From positions 182,395,122 through 182,459,121 of the forward strand of contig CP136069.1 of assembly GCA_032622095.1 (NCBI GenBank): 64,000 nucleotides of DNA. The letters run 5' to 3'. A program made the position numbers and the translations under genes. Each line of letters starts with the position of its first letter. Positions within the stretch are counted from its first letter, which is position 1. A model generated the notes under the pieces. The model made no database searches. It saw nothing but the letters and a program-made list of their open reading frames with translations, and was not told the origin of the DNA. Shown piece by piece: positions 10,927 through 22,490 of the stretch. The DNA comes from Siphonodentalium dalli. Taxonomy: Eukaryota; Mollusca; Scaphopoda; Gadilida; Siphonodentaliidae.

Positions 10927-11275
10927 TGTGCTTATTTCGCGCTCCGCGTGTATGTTTCGCTGATTCTTGGTATAAATGGGCCATGGGCGTTTTATTTATA
11001 GAAATGGGAAGTTTTGGGACGAATTAAAAGTCGAACTGCGACCCGGAGGCCGAGTCCGGTAAAGGTGTAGTTGTGAATTCTGGTGAGATGCATGAGAAAC
11101 CTTCAGTGATAAGCCGTATATAGTTGTTGTAATAAATTGAAGGATTAGTTGTTTTAACGGAATTATGAGTTGGTCATTCGTGAAACAATTATATTTTATA
11201 TTCTACCATTACAATCATGGGTATATAATTTATGATCTTGGGCGCGTTACCGTTTCTGAAATTGGTTTTCTTGTC
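10927..11275 (+). repeat. Direct repeat, copy 2
   Basis: Second copy of 10168-10520 in the same orientation, spaced about 757 bp from it. The 406 bp between the copies show no recognisable gene. Confidence 0.85.
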
Positions 11276-11484
11276 TTACATAACAAAGCTCACCAATAAT
11301 ATAACCCTTTCTGTACTAAAGCATCATTGATGAGTAGTTCTCACAAAGGAAATCAGTGTTCAGACAACAATGTCAACAAACTTATCATCTAAACATTTCC
11401 CTCAATACATAGGGCTTCTGTTCCACTATTATTTATATGTCGTCTGCTTTTATCGCCTCAACGATGCATAATCCCAATTAACGC

Positions 11485-11890
11485 TCGCAAATTACTATTT
11501 CCTTGGCTTCGGGTGTAAACGCATTGATTTGAGTCGATGAACCCACCCATCAAAGCTCAGAGTGGTCAGATATATTAAATATATTATTTTTCACCACGAC
11601 ACTTAATAGTGGCCCAGTAAAAACTCGACTAGAAGACGGTCTCCGACCAAATTGCGGATGAAGATGGATAACTCTAAAATCAAGTGGCTTTTTTGTGTCA
11701 GATATTTGACAAACCGGAAAAATTCGTTTAACAAAATGTTGATAATTAACATGTTTCGGGCAATTGTAATATACAGTTGACTGTGGTAAGCATTATTTTG
11801 GGCAATTAATCGATTCTGATAACTAAAGCGGCATTTAAAAAAATGTTGTTGTTGTTGAAATCTGATGACATGGGGATCCTCGAATTGAAT
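11485..11890 (+). repeat. Dispersed repeat, partner 51135-51560
   Basis: About 400 bp aligned collinearly with 51135-51560: acccacccatcaaagctcag, ggatgaagatggataac, aaatcaagtggcttttttgt, gcaattaatcgattctgat. The copies are clearly diverged. At the second locus another repeat family lies directly beside it. Confidence 0.82.
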
Positions 11891-12332
11891 TGAGTACCTT
11901 TAAATCATCGCTCCAAATCAATAATATACCATTTTGATCATCTGATGTACACTTTTAACTGAATGGGAGAAGCCATGTAGTATACAACAGGGCCGTTTAG
12001 CCACGACGACAAAGATGAGACTGTTGTTAACTCACTGAGTTTTCTGAGTCAACCCTTTCTAAATGTATTATCCCAGTTAAGTGTACATCGGAATGGTCTA
12101 GTGTTGTTTTGCAGCAGGAATGTACAGGTAACAGACGACAGATCAATAACAGTACATAATGATTCCTATTTATTGAGGACAATGTTTAGATGGTCGTTTG
12201 TTGAATTTATAATTTGAACATTTCCTATGATGCTTTAGTATAGAAAGGGTTAACTGTGACAAAGGTTTGTTAGGAATAACTCAGAATTATTCAAAGCATT
12301 AACCATTCCGATACCAAATATTCATGAATGCA
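11891..12332. other. No gene recognised
   Basis: No supported feature. Confidence 0.4.
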
Positions 12333-12777
12333 ATGGTTAGAGCACAAGAATTGTTCTTTACCAGAATCAATCGAGTCGAGGACGAGATTTATTCTGGTAA
12401 AGAACTATTCGCGTGCTCTGACCGACTTAGAGCACAATTGATCCCACATAATGCAATCAACAGGAAATGTGCCATTGAGCGTGTTTTGACCACGACGCAC
12501 AATCCGTGTGCTGGCTGCGATTGGACACAATAGCCGGTTAATCACGCTCAACAACGTGATTAACATGAACTAATCGCCGTTGAATATGAATATATATGTC
12601 CGAAACAACACGGTCTGTTCCAACTTTGAAGCGCCCGTGCGATTTGTCTGTTATGAGTTGCGTGAGCCTAACAATGGGATAATCACTGAACTATTCCTTC
12701 GCCAGCCTTGGAACTGGTGTGCTTTACCAAAAATCAGGGAACGATTTCAACAATAGGACTGTGCTCTAACGTGTAGT
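12333..12777 (+). mobile_element. MITE with TTAGAGCACA ends, copy 1
   Basis: Terminal inverted repeats TTAGAGCACA / TGTGCTCTAA enclose about 430 bp whose reverse complement recurs at 39574-40012. The interior includes an imperfect inner hairpin (ttaatcacg / cgtgattaa, about 12538-12563) and several internal tgctct / agagca half-sites. The 69-codon frame inside is a shadow. No target duplication could be defined with confidence. Confidence 0.85.
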
Positions 12778-14617
12778 TAGCATATAATTGTTCAAAGGTC
12801 CTTTGCTGAACTTATTTTCTGAACGATTCCCACAAAAGAATACCAATCCTTTATGTATTTTATCTGTTCGCCATACTGTCGTCTGCTCACATTCCTGAAC
12901 ACCCTTCCAAACGAATAATAGATCATTCCAATGTGTATTTGTATAACCGAATGAGAGAATCCATGCATTTAGTATATAAAGGGTTAAACTAATTAAGGTA
13001 ACTTTGATGTATATTGTATATCAGATGATAGAAATTTGAAAACTCACCAGTTCGATAGCAGAATGTTTCAGATCAGCGACCGAATTATGAACATGTTTGT
13101 ATGACATCCAACAAAAACTCGAGAATATCAACTGTGCATCCTAACCACTTGTATACACATCATCGTATGTTGCTAGACATGTCAGGGCAAGCGGCATTAC
13201 TTAATTTGTATTGGCATTTCCCAATACGAGACCGCTCGATTGTAAATCAATTGGAACAAATAAATCATTCATAATATAAGTCAGTGATTTGTCTGGCGGA
13301 TATATTATTATGACATTCATATCAAGTCATGTTTACTTGATAATATTGTATACACATGTGCAAATCTAGTCTACGTCCATATTGTTGTCAAGTAGTTTTG
13401 GACAGTTGAGGAAAATATACGAGAAATCTAGTGATAAAGCAATACATTTCTGTATATTTAATCATAAACGGATCAACTTATTTAGATCAGTAGTCTTTTG
13501 GCACCGATTATATGCAGAAATACCCCAAAACGCGCACGATTGCATTTCGAAAGATACTTAATCGGGATTCACGATTAGATAGCGTTTCAAATTGAGTTTC
13601 CTGGTTCAATCGGGATGGGGATAAACTCAATATTGAAAGCACTCTTTAGTAAAAATAATTGTCGGAAATAGTTAAAACACCACAAGTTATCAACTTTGGT
13701 CGTATAAGTAACTCGAATTCACCTATTCTAATAGCTTGACGTATGCATTCTACTAGAATCACGTTTGCCTTATTCAATGTAGTAATCTTCGACAAATTAA
13801 AATCGAAAAGAGTAATTTGTTTCAACGAAACTGTTGGTAAAATAGGATGTAGGGGTATTATAGATGTATGTCTAAACCAAATAACTTACCTGAAATGCTC
13901 TAGTACAGTTTAACAACAGTTACTCCCGATGTGAGTCCACCGTCCTTATGATAGATTCACACAACTATATAATTACAACGCCGTGCAGATAAGGTCACTC
14001 GGGTCAGTGAGATGGTGCAAAAAAACATCAAAACTATACCCATATGGCGCCATTCCTTGTGAAGACCCTGACAAGAACGTATCTATCAGCATTCAGTCCA
14101 TTGAGTTATGGCGGAACTAAATATCGGTTTGCGAATCCTATCAATTTAGTCCCTCCCTGAACTTGAGCAGCGAAAAGCAGACGATCCAGTACGTCTTCTG
14201 TTGAAGACACTGACATGTGCAATTTGAGAACGTATCATTTGTCCTTTGTATAATAAGGAATGAAATATCGACTTACAAATCCTATCAAATTACTCCAAGG
14301 CTGACCGGAAGACCAATGAGTGATCAAGAAGCACTAGTTGGACTGTTATCAATTTGTATCAGAACAGATAGGTCAGCGAATGTCCGGTGGGTTGTAAACA
14401 ACTTTCTATCATGTGCGAACAATTTCCATAAACTAATTGTAATACCGTCGATGGTTCGTTAAATATACGAGCATACCTAATAGTTTCGGACGTGTTTGAT
14501 TCGTCTGATGTCGTGTATTGAGGTGTGTGCGGCAGCGGACCCTATATCCCACGAGGCCCGTTATGAAATCACGGAACTAAATGGTTTCCCATAGGCGACA
14601 GTGTTAACGTTTCAGCC
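12778..14617. other. No gene recognised
   Basis: A long AT-rich stretch. The part near 13540-13640 (gattagatag..gagtttcctg-ttcaatcg) resembles 58263-58370, so it includes an old dispersed repeat. Nothing else is supported. Confidence 0.45.
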
Positions 14618-15023
14618 AAATTCACTGAATTGAAGCCTGCAGGCCATACCAGTGATTTATACCCAGCTAGATTGACACCAGTTGATCACGAAAATACAAG
14701 AAAAATCATAGGTCATGTGTTTACTTTTTAAAATAAATCCTCAAGTGTACGACAGGGCTATCCCACAGCCAAATTTGATCTGGAAAACCCCAGAACTACA
14801 GCAGCTAGTTAAATAAATTTCCCGCTCACAAATATTCATTCCCCCATTCATTCGCCAGTTTAAGTTATTCAGATATTATGTACGAATCAAATAAACACGA
14901 TGTCATCCTTTAATAACGTGTCGCATGTATCAGGTGAAGGTCATTCTTCAGTTACCTTCACCTTTAGCATTCCACGGTGTACTCGCTCCCCGACTCTGGA
15001 ACACATTTAGCTCCCTGATTCCT
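14618..15023 (+). repeat. 406-bp direct repeat, copy 1, with LINE C-terminal fragment
   Basis: Same length as 15908-16313, with about five mismatches by eye. It runs from aaattcactgaattgaagcc to ctccctgattcct. Its last ~50 bp encode AFHGVLAPRLWNTFSSLI, which resembles the conserved C-terminal segment of CR1/L2-type LINE proteins. Confidence 0.9.
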
Positions 15024-15907
15024 ATATATATGTATATGTGTGAAACACAGCGTTTCTTATAGTATTTTGTCAAAATTTAGACCTTACTGAAATCAAAAAT
15101 GGATTATATCTAGCAGTAGTGGTTTATTTGTTCAATATGAGGCATCCTGAAAATTTGTGTCAATCCTCTAAATAAAGCCAAAAAATTTCGATTTTTTTCT
15201 CAATTTTACTAGCTGATGCATTTCGTATAACTGAAATATGCCCTTATATACCATAATATTACTAAATTGAAGAGGAAATGTTAATATACATTTTGAGAGG
15301 GATATCTTGTCCAATTTTAACCCTTTTCGTGCAGAATTTGGCAATTTATAATAAACATTTGCCAAAATTAACAAAAAATAAAAATAAAAAATACTTTAAT
15401 AGCAATATAAAGCAACCATATGTCAATTCAAATATGTAAACATAATGTTACAACACCAGACACAGCCTCAGGCATGAAATTTTATCAGATGGCAGGGCAT
15501 ACTGTCTGTTTAACAAACCTGCCATGACAGTTTTGCACGACAGTATCTCTAGTGGTGATGCCACCCCCCCCCCCCCCCCCCCGACATGGGGTGGGGCTAC
15601 GGTCCCCGATAAGGCTACTGGGTGCCGGAAAAGCTTAATTGGGTCAACTACCACCTTTTCCCAATGGGGGGGGGGGGTAACACTCCTCAAAATTGTGGAG
15701 AGGGGGGCTTTAGATCCCCTGGCCCCCTAATGGTACCCGATGTCCATGCAAAATTCCCAGATTTATCATTTTCTTTACTATCTACAGGCGAATCCATGCG
15801 TTTCTTCTTTAAATCTGTCCAAAATGTGGTCATTATCATTTGAAAATAAGAAAATCTGGAATTAACAACTTATCATGACGAGACGTGAAATTTCGTAAAA
15901 TTTTTCT
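15024..15907. other. Spacer between near-identical 406-bp repeats
   Basis: 884 bp including an 18-C run near 15565 and a 10-G run near 15666, with the related motif ggtggggctac. No coding region is convincing: the three overlapping frames here derive from the homopolymers. Whether this is an insertion or simply the rest of a tandem unit of 1290 bp is open. Confidence 0.55.
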
Positions 15908-16313
15908 AAATTCACTGAATTGAAGCCTGCAGGCCATACCAGTGATGTATACCCAGCTAGATTGACACCAGTTGATCACGAAAATGCAAGAAAAATCATA
16001 GGTCATGTGTTTACTTTTTAAAATAAATCCTCAAGTGTACGACAGGGCTACCCCACAGCCAAATTTGATCTGGAAAAACCCAGAACTACAGCAGCTAGTT
16101 AAATAAATTTCCCGCTCACAAATATTCATTCCCCCATTCATTCGCCAGTTTAAGTTATTCAGATATTATGTACGAATCAAATAAACGCGATGTCATCCTT
16201 TAATAACGTGTCGCATGTATCAGGTGAAGGTCATTCTTCAGTTACCTTCACCTTTAGCATTCCACGGTGTACTCGCTCCCCGACTCTGGAACACATTTAG
16301 CTCCCTGATTCCT
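15908..16313 (+). repeat. 406-bp direct repeat, copy 2
   Basis: Copy of 14618-15023 in the same orientation. The sharp boundaries and very high identity point to a recent duplication or to terminal direct repeats of an element. Confidence 0.9.
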
Positions 16314-16414
16314 TATCGTATCAGCTCTACATGCTGAATAGCGAATAGCTGACATTTTATGATCGAGATGGCCGATCAGATACGTCTTGTCGTTAGGTGT
16401 TACTATGGCACGGG

Positions 16415-16900
16415 CGCTCGTTCTCTCGTGCATAGTATACGCTTTGCAATTCATGTCATGAGTCTGTTTAATCTCACTATATTCCCTTTGTTTCGAGATT
16501 GATTTCTGGCTTCCGGTTATGAATAAGCATCAACTGTGTGATCAAACATTCGCGAGGGATTTGCTATATTTCTGATGTCTGAGTGAACATTTATCAAAAT
16601 TGAGCAAACGGAATTAATCAGAGTTCAACGTATGGTTGGTCGGGGTTTAAGCGCGCTTTAACGTGCCCGGATATACGGATCAGTCTATATCCCCCATGCA
16701 TTTTGAGTTGTTAACATATTTATATGTTCGTCCGTACTATATCGAGCAATCTACATGCAGCTTTGTAATGCGTCTCATGAGATTTCCTTTGTTTAGAGAT
16801 TGATGTGTGTCTTCCGGTCATGAAAATATATCAACGGATCAAAGTTGCGAGGGATAATTGCTGTTTTTCTGAAGTCAAAGTATGGCCATTTGTAGATTTT
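16415..16900 (+). repeat. Two diverged units of a dispersed repeat
   Basis: Units near 16415-16640 and 16735-16900 share cctttgttt-gagattgat, cttccggt-atgaa, cgagggat and a ctgatgtctgagtga-like tail. Related units lie at 21430-21610 and 22250-22490. Old and degraded. Confidence 0.6.
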
Positions 16901-17811
16901 CCCAAGGTTATCCCATATATTAAGTGTAACGATGTAACACGTGAATTGTAATATGGGTGTAACATGTATTGTATGTCCGTTTTGTGGGGTCGTCCCGTTT
17001 TGCAGACACCTATTGTTTTCGGTAGAGGTGTGAATAATCCTCTTAATGACTACTTAGGCCCTTCCTAGTTGGTTTGATTGGATTCGGTTTTTTTTCTGCC
17101 CTTTTGATTATGGGAAATAACGGAGGTTTGGGTTGCATTTATGACTGTTTATTAGTTATGGATAATATAAAATGCATGCAAATATTATAACACAAAAACA
17201 TGAGGTACAAACATTAACGAATTAGAAACAATGACAACAACATGCTCAGTGACCGCATAACTTGGCCATTTCATCCAGGAACTCTACTTCGTCTATTTCG
17301 CCTGCCAAGTAGTGCCAAGTACACTCTCTTGGAATGCCGTAATGAATTTTCCAAGGCACGATACTTTCTTTTCTGTGGGTTCACTTTGCCGCCCGCACTT
17401 ATCTGTAACATTTTACATTCATTGAATGCTTGTTCCTTCTTTGTGAAGGCTATCAGCCGGAATATGTTTGGATGGGAGCCCGCTATCCGCTATTGCTCAG
17501 GTAAATTGATATCGACACGGGCTTTCTGAAGAACAGGTGTGGTTTTGGAACGAGAACGGTATAGTTACATATGCGAGAAGAACAAGTGACAACGGTTACC
17601 GTGGCCTTAGTATAAACAAGTTGGCCTGAACACAACGCTTAACTTGGATCGGCCTAATTGCCAGAGTTGTAACAACACAACCAGTCGCACATTGAGTTAA
17701 TCCCCTGCCGCATGTCTGCAAAGTGAGACAAACCCCGTTTTGTGTGGGGAGAGATATCCGTTGTAAGTTGTAAAACTTGTGTCACAATCCCTTTGCTCTG
17801 TTTATGAGATT
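16901..17811. other. No gene recognised
   Basis: A 95-codon frame at 17242-17529 shows no recognisable domain and no supporting splice context. Nothing else was identified. Confidence 0.4.
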
Positions 17812-18005
17812 GATTGATTGGGGTTTAATGTCGCTTTCGGCAACTAAGGCCATATCATGACATTGCCAGTCTCACACTTATGGCTAATCTAACAGTGATT
17901 TATATTGCTAAACTCCAACAATTAACGATTTCGAGTTACATAGTCCACGACGGAAACATGTGGATTTGAACACTCATCGCCAGCACATAGCTGGCCAACT
18001 ACAAT
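17812..18005 (-). mobile_element. tRNA-derived SINE
   Basis: Read on the minus strand, the element begins with a Pol III-like head: an A-box-like TAGTTGGCCAGC and, about 30 nt on, a B-box-like GTTCAAATCC. A central body follows, and it ends with GCGACATTAAACCCC and an (AATC)n tail near 17812-17822. This head, body and short-repeat-tail layout is that of tRNA-derived SINEs, and the TTAAACCCCAATC tail resembles SINE ends common in molluscan genomes. Both boxes are degenerate. Confidence 0.72.
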
Positions 18006-18440
18006 GTAAATGCACATAATTGTGAAAGTTACTTTTAATCGTGTCCAACAAGGTCGACTAACCCACTAGAGTGAGGGTCAACACGGATATAGGCACTTGT
18101 TTCGCTATCAAAACGCAACAGGGCGTTCTACGTGCATGATCAAAGAGAAACCAGATAGCACTATGTCGCTTGACCGCCAATAAAACTCATTAGAGATTTT
18201 TAGGTCGAAAATCCAGATCTAGAAACAGGGAGCTTTGCCACCAATAGTTCCGTCAGTTACCTAATCGTGCACTCTTGTGCACATTGGCACGGTTGAATGA
18301 TTGTAACCATCTCCCACCACGGTTCATTTCGTCCGAATCTGTTCACGCCGGCGGGTGGACTCCATTGAATCATCTGGTTCTATTCCGTATTGACAGCACA
18401 ATACTGGGAGCGAATATCGAATGCACCCGTATATAATATA
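18006..18440. other. No gene recognised
   Basis: No supported feature. Confidence 0.4.
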
Positions 18441-18545
18441 CAGTTGTCGCCCGCGATTGAGTGAGACGCGGGGATTTGTCGCCCGCTCGTGACCTGGAAT
18501 GCGGCGACAAATCCCCGTGTCTCACGAAAACAAGGGTGACAACTG
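18441..18545. repeat. GC-rich foldback element
   Basis: Inner arms 18461-18482 and 18504-18525 (gtgagacgcggggatttgtc / gacaaatccccgtgtctcac) differ by one base pair. Outer ends cagttgtcgccc / gggtgacaactg extend the inverted repeat. It is short, has no coding capacity, and is GC-richer than its surroundings. Probably a small foldback MITE. Confidence 0.8.
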
Positions 18546-18857
18546 TTTTGTTATCTGACAAAGGAGTACATACGATCGAACCTCCTTAATAGCAGGCCTA
18601 AGTGCGCGGGTATATTCTTTAATCAGTTCGAAGAGTTAATTTTATGTTGGAATCCTCGCTTTTTAGAAAATAAAACATTCACAATCTGGATCAATTAACA
18701 CACCCATCATTTGCGCAGCTATCCTCCGGTCAGTCTGCTGGTCGCTTGGTGATAATCGATTCACGGAGAGAGGAGTAAAGCAATTTCAAAGTAGAGTAGT
18801 CATGCTGCGAAATGGTCGGTTTCGTTTTAAATGAGCGTAAAGACGCAGGTAGACGTG

Positions 18858-19182
18858 TTAACCCTTTACCCAACAGAAGGGCCCTGTGCCAATGCATTCT
18901 CTTATATATGCGAGTCGACCATAGGTCGCCTCGCATATATAAGAGAATGCATTGGCTTAACACATTAATTTTTTTTTAGGCCAATGCATTCTCTATGGTC
19001 GACTCGCATATATAAGAGAATGCATTGGCACAGGGCATAACTGTAACTATCACGATGTGGTCAAGGAGCCGGTTCCAATGATATCCATATTTGTATGGTT
19101 CTATTGAGACAGACCGAATATATTTTAGGCTGTTGAAGCTTTATTTGGCCGGTTTTGGCCTGTTTGTTGGGTAAAGGGTTAA
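18858..19182 (-). mobile_element. Double-hairpin TTAA element, subfamily A, inverted copy
   Basis: TTAA at 18858-18861 and 19179-19182, with ends as in 8358-8757. The long ~120-bp side segment is on the right, so this copy is inverted. Hairpin 1 (18888-18956) is complete. Hairpin 2 (18980-19029) is only 50 nt because 19 nt of one arm and the inner stem are missing. The spacer between the hairpins is cut to about 23 bp. Confidence 0.9.
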
Positions 19183-19600
19183 TTTGCCGAATGCTAAAAT
19201 GTGAGACTAACACGTTGTCGTGGGGCAAAAAAAATTGAATTACTGTTACATATTGTTACGCAACATAAGGGGATTCTTGTGAAGTCTGAGGAATGTATAG
19301 CCGAAAGGGAATATTCAATTGATAAACAGTAAAGAGTATTTGTACATCGTGTGTACAATTGTCTGCAGAACATATCAACTGCATAATACGGTTTATCTAT
19401 TTGATATACGGTATTTATTATTGATTATACATAGCGTGCTTCAATTGCAAATAAACAATTATGCAAATTAGCAAACACCACAGTTCGCGGTTGTTACGAA
19501 ACAGTGGGATTTATAAAAAAGAGTGTTTTCCGAATTTATTAGAAAGCTGTGAGGGAATCTCTACATGTTGAGTTCTTCGTAATCCTATGTTTACTGGCAA
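19183..19600. other. No gene recognised
   Basis: No supported feature. Confidence 0.4.
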
Positions 19601-19659
19601 TCGCTGAGCGGTCAACAAATGTCGAAATGTTACACTGGAGGGTAACAAGTGATTTGCGG

Positions 19660-20110
19660 TCCGCCATGTGATGCACTCTCAGCCAATCAGAAGAGAGGAA
19701 AATGGTATGACGGATAACAATGTGTTATAGTCGATGTGTGTGTCAATCTAAGCGCGTACCATGTGGATTGGCGGCATTATTGAATATCCAATCTCAGCCA
19801 CCATCTGTCAAGGCGCGATCCCTGTCGAGACAATTTTTGGCGCGAATGGTCAGTCTAGCGATTGACTCGGTGGAGTGAAGATGCCACTGAGTATAGTCTT
19901 CCGTCCACGCAATAATAATAACAAACACCAAAACTACTTTTGGAAACCAGCCGCGAGCGACTCAGCCCCATTTATTGATGACGACTTATTTACAAAGTAT
20001 GACCTGACCACCTTAAATTGCCTCCCCAGTAACAATGGCATATTCGCGGGCCAGAAAAAAACCGCCATTTTATGTATATCTTTTTTAATTCATGGCGGAA
20101 ATCTGTGACC
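19660..20110 (+). other. Promoter-like stretch followed by a short open frame
   Basis: Contains a CCAAT-type box (cagccaatcag, about 19680), two GGCGCGAA/GGCGCGAT sites of E2F type (about 19814 and 19842), and paired CCGCCAT / ATGGCGG motifs near 20070-20095. An ATG in fair context (gaagATGc, 19881) opens 77 codons with no recognised domain. A host promoter with a first exon is possible, but there is no splice or homology evidence. Confidence 0.25.
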
Positions 20111-20675
20111 AGGACATCTGCGAACTCCATCTACGGGGTGAAATGGTGGTCCTCATTTCGTTTTGAAAAAAATAAAACCTAATACAATATTTAAAATTGT
20201 GATGTGACCCTGTCATCATGACACGTTTATATTTGTTCTCAATTTTTATCAGACAGTTTGAGAAAACAAAAACATACGCAATGAAAAATCTCTAAGCCGA
20301 GTTACGTTTGTTACGCCCGTATTTTACTTTCAAATTGAATATATGTTTTATATATTCGAAAACCAAACATTCTTCCAATAACTCATGACAGAGACACTCG
20401 ACGATTTCAAATGTATATATATAATTCTACATGTATTTCACCATAAACACATATTTCATTCAAAAATGACATGAATATAAACAACACAATGTTCCTAAAT
20501 CGACCAATCAAAACATGTGACGTGATGGGGTTAAATCCATTAATTCGAAGAACCAACTTTTGATTTATAAAATTTTCTCCAACTATATATTCCATCGTAT
20601 GAATACATAATTTTTAATAATAAAATTATTAAGAAAGTTGACAGATCGAGTGTCACGCTAGAAGTAAATTTTCGC

Positions 20676-20745
20676 TACGAACACGTGACCTTCCAAACCA
20701 ATTACGATACCTGATTGGCTAACCACCTGTCACGTGTTCGTAAAC
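20676..20745. repeat. Palindrome with E-boxes and CCAAT pair
   Basis: Inverted arms cgaacacgtgac / gtcacgtgttcg, each containing CACGTG, flank a centre with ccaat and attgg. It may be a small foldback repeat or a cis-regulatory element. Confidence 0.5.
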
Positions 20746-21429
20746 AACTCACTTGCGCCCAAGTTTAGATACGCTAATTTCCCGCGCTATGTATCGTTAT
20801 TATTAACCCCGTGACCGGCAAGACAAATGTTTTGCACTATTACTCCGAAACGTGGAAAACTATTATTCCTGGCTCAGCTGCTACAGCCTAACATTAGTTA
20901 ATCCACACATGTCTCGCCACAGAGATTGAAATTTTGAGTCAGCTGTTATAACTTGTGAATGATCCACATGCGACCACCGCCATAGTGATTGGTTCTGGGA
21001 TCGGCTGATATTACTAGTTTTTCTAGTTTTTGCTAGTACATATGCTCACAGAATGACCAGCGCCCCTGATGATGACCCGGTCAATAAATAATAGGTCGAA
21101 AGAGTGAATGGAGCCGCCGAAGAAAGAGCGTGATATACCACTTTTGCGGTTAAATGATGGACATCTATAATCATGGAATAGCGATCTAGTTATAGCCATT
21201 CATTGTCGGGCGCCGACCAGAGGTGATGAAGACTGCTGTGTCAGACTTTTAGGTACAAAAGGATTTCATTGACATACACTGCGAGACGGCTTAGAGTTGT
21301 ATCCCTAACCCCGACAGAGCTACCGAGCCCCCCCCCCCCCCCACGCTGCGACCAGAGGCACTCTCGACTACAAATGGGAATATACATTATGTAACATTAC
21401 TCAACTCATCCTGCTGACATCCATACGAT
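20746..21429. other. No gene recognised
   Basis: Contains a C-run of about 14 near 21330. No coding support. Confidence 0.4.
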
Positions 21430-21610
21430 TTAGTAATTCATTCAATGTTTCTGCTCTAATGGAGGCCCTTTATTTAGAGTATGAGTTGTGATATCGGTCA
21501 GAAAAATATCATCAATGGATATTTCGATCACATGGGATTTGTTATTTTGTCTGATGTATGAGTGAATCAAAATTGAACAATCAGAATGAATCCGAATGAA
21601 TTTCCGTTGA
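21430..21610 (+). repeat. Dispersed repeat unit related to 16415-16900
   Basis: Shares cctttatttagagtatgagt, a cggtcagaaaaatat-like segment, gggatttg and ctgatgtatgagtga with the other members. Diverged. Confidence 0.55.
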
Positions 21611-21715
21611 AAGTGGTTGGCCCAGTATAAAATGATTAATAATATATATCGAATAGCAACACTGTCGCACGCATCACAACGTGTTCAATGTCGTTCAAAT
21701 TACAGTAAGCAACAC

Positions 21716-22110
21716 GATACGATACGATTTATTTGCATAAACACCAATAAAGTAAGTATGCTAACACTACAATTCATAATAGAACAATAAACAATTAATA
21801 AACAATTACATGTGAACATGGTATGTCTAGCTATATGTATTTGACTGTGTGATGGCAAGCATAATATTCATTCAGGGCGCTTATCAGAGAAGCGCCGGAC
21901 CACGTTGCTGATTTTGCTGCTTATTTCAGGGTTATCATTTTTCATTATAAGATTAAATTTCTGATCGTTTGACATACTTGTAAAATTACTATGATATCGA
22001 CCAACAATTTTGAAAAGTTCATCTCTGAGATCGCAATAGTGTGGACATTCCATAATGCAATGATACTCATTTTCTATATCAGAGCCGGTCCTGCATTTAA
22101 AGCTCAGTCA
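21716..22110 (-). pseudogene. LINE 3' end: C-terminal Cys/His motif, 3' UTR and tail
   Basis: On the minus strand the frame reads KCRTGSDIENEYHCIMECPH and continues to SKISNVVRRFSDKRPE before a stop. The C-x-E-x-E-Y-H-x(3)-C-P pattern is the C-terminal motif following reverse transcriptase in many non-LTR elements. A short 3' UTR follows, ending with a tail of repeated ATCGT (about 21716-21730). Only the 3' end is present, as expected from 5'-truncated retrotransposition. The clade is not certain. Confidence 0.7.
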
Positions 22111-22249
22111 ATATGATTAAGAATTCTACCTTAGATGGTGCGCGCGTGTCACTTAAGATCGGTCCACTGTGACAACGGTATTACTACCAGCAGCTGAGAG
22201 TGAAGCAATTGAACTCAGCTATGTCATATGTATGTATAGATGTTCGACT

Positions 22250-22490
22250 GCACCAGACTAGACTATGTCTTGCCTGTGTGTGCTCTCGTGCATACTGTTT
22301 TGTAATCCATTCAATACGTCTACTCTCAGGAGAGTCCAATTATTTAGAGTATGATTTGCGGTTTCAGTCAGACAAAAGATTCAATTGATATTTCATACGC
22401 GGGGGTATTGCAATTTTTCTGATGTCTGAGTGATCGTTTATCAATATTGAACACACGGAATGGATCCGAGTTCTACCTTATTCACGTATA
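22250..22490 (+). repeat. Dispersed repeat unit related to 16415-16900
   Basis: Shares tctcgtgcata, attatttagagtatgatttg, cggtttcagtcag and tttctgatgtctgagtgatc with the other units. Confidence 0.55.

Noticed and set aside
10527-11027. 166-codon open frame
   Set aside because: It overlaps a direct repeat copy, has no domain and no coding-like conservation between the two repeat copies.
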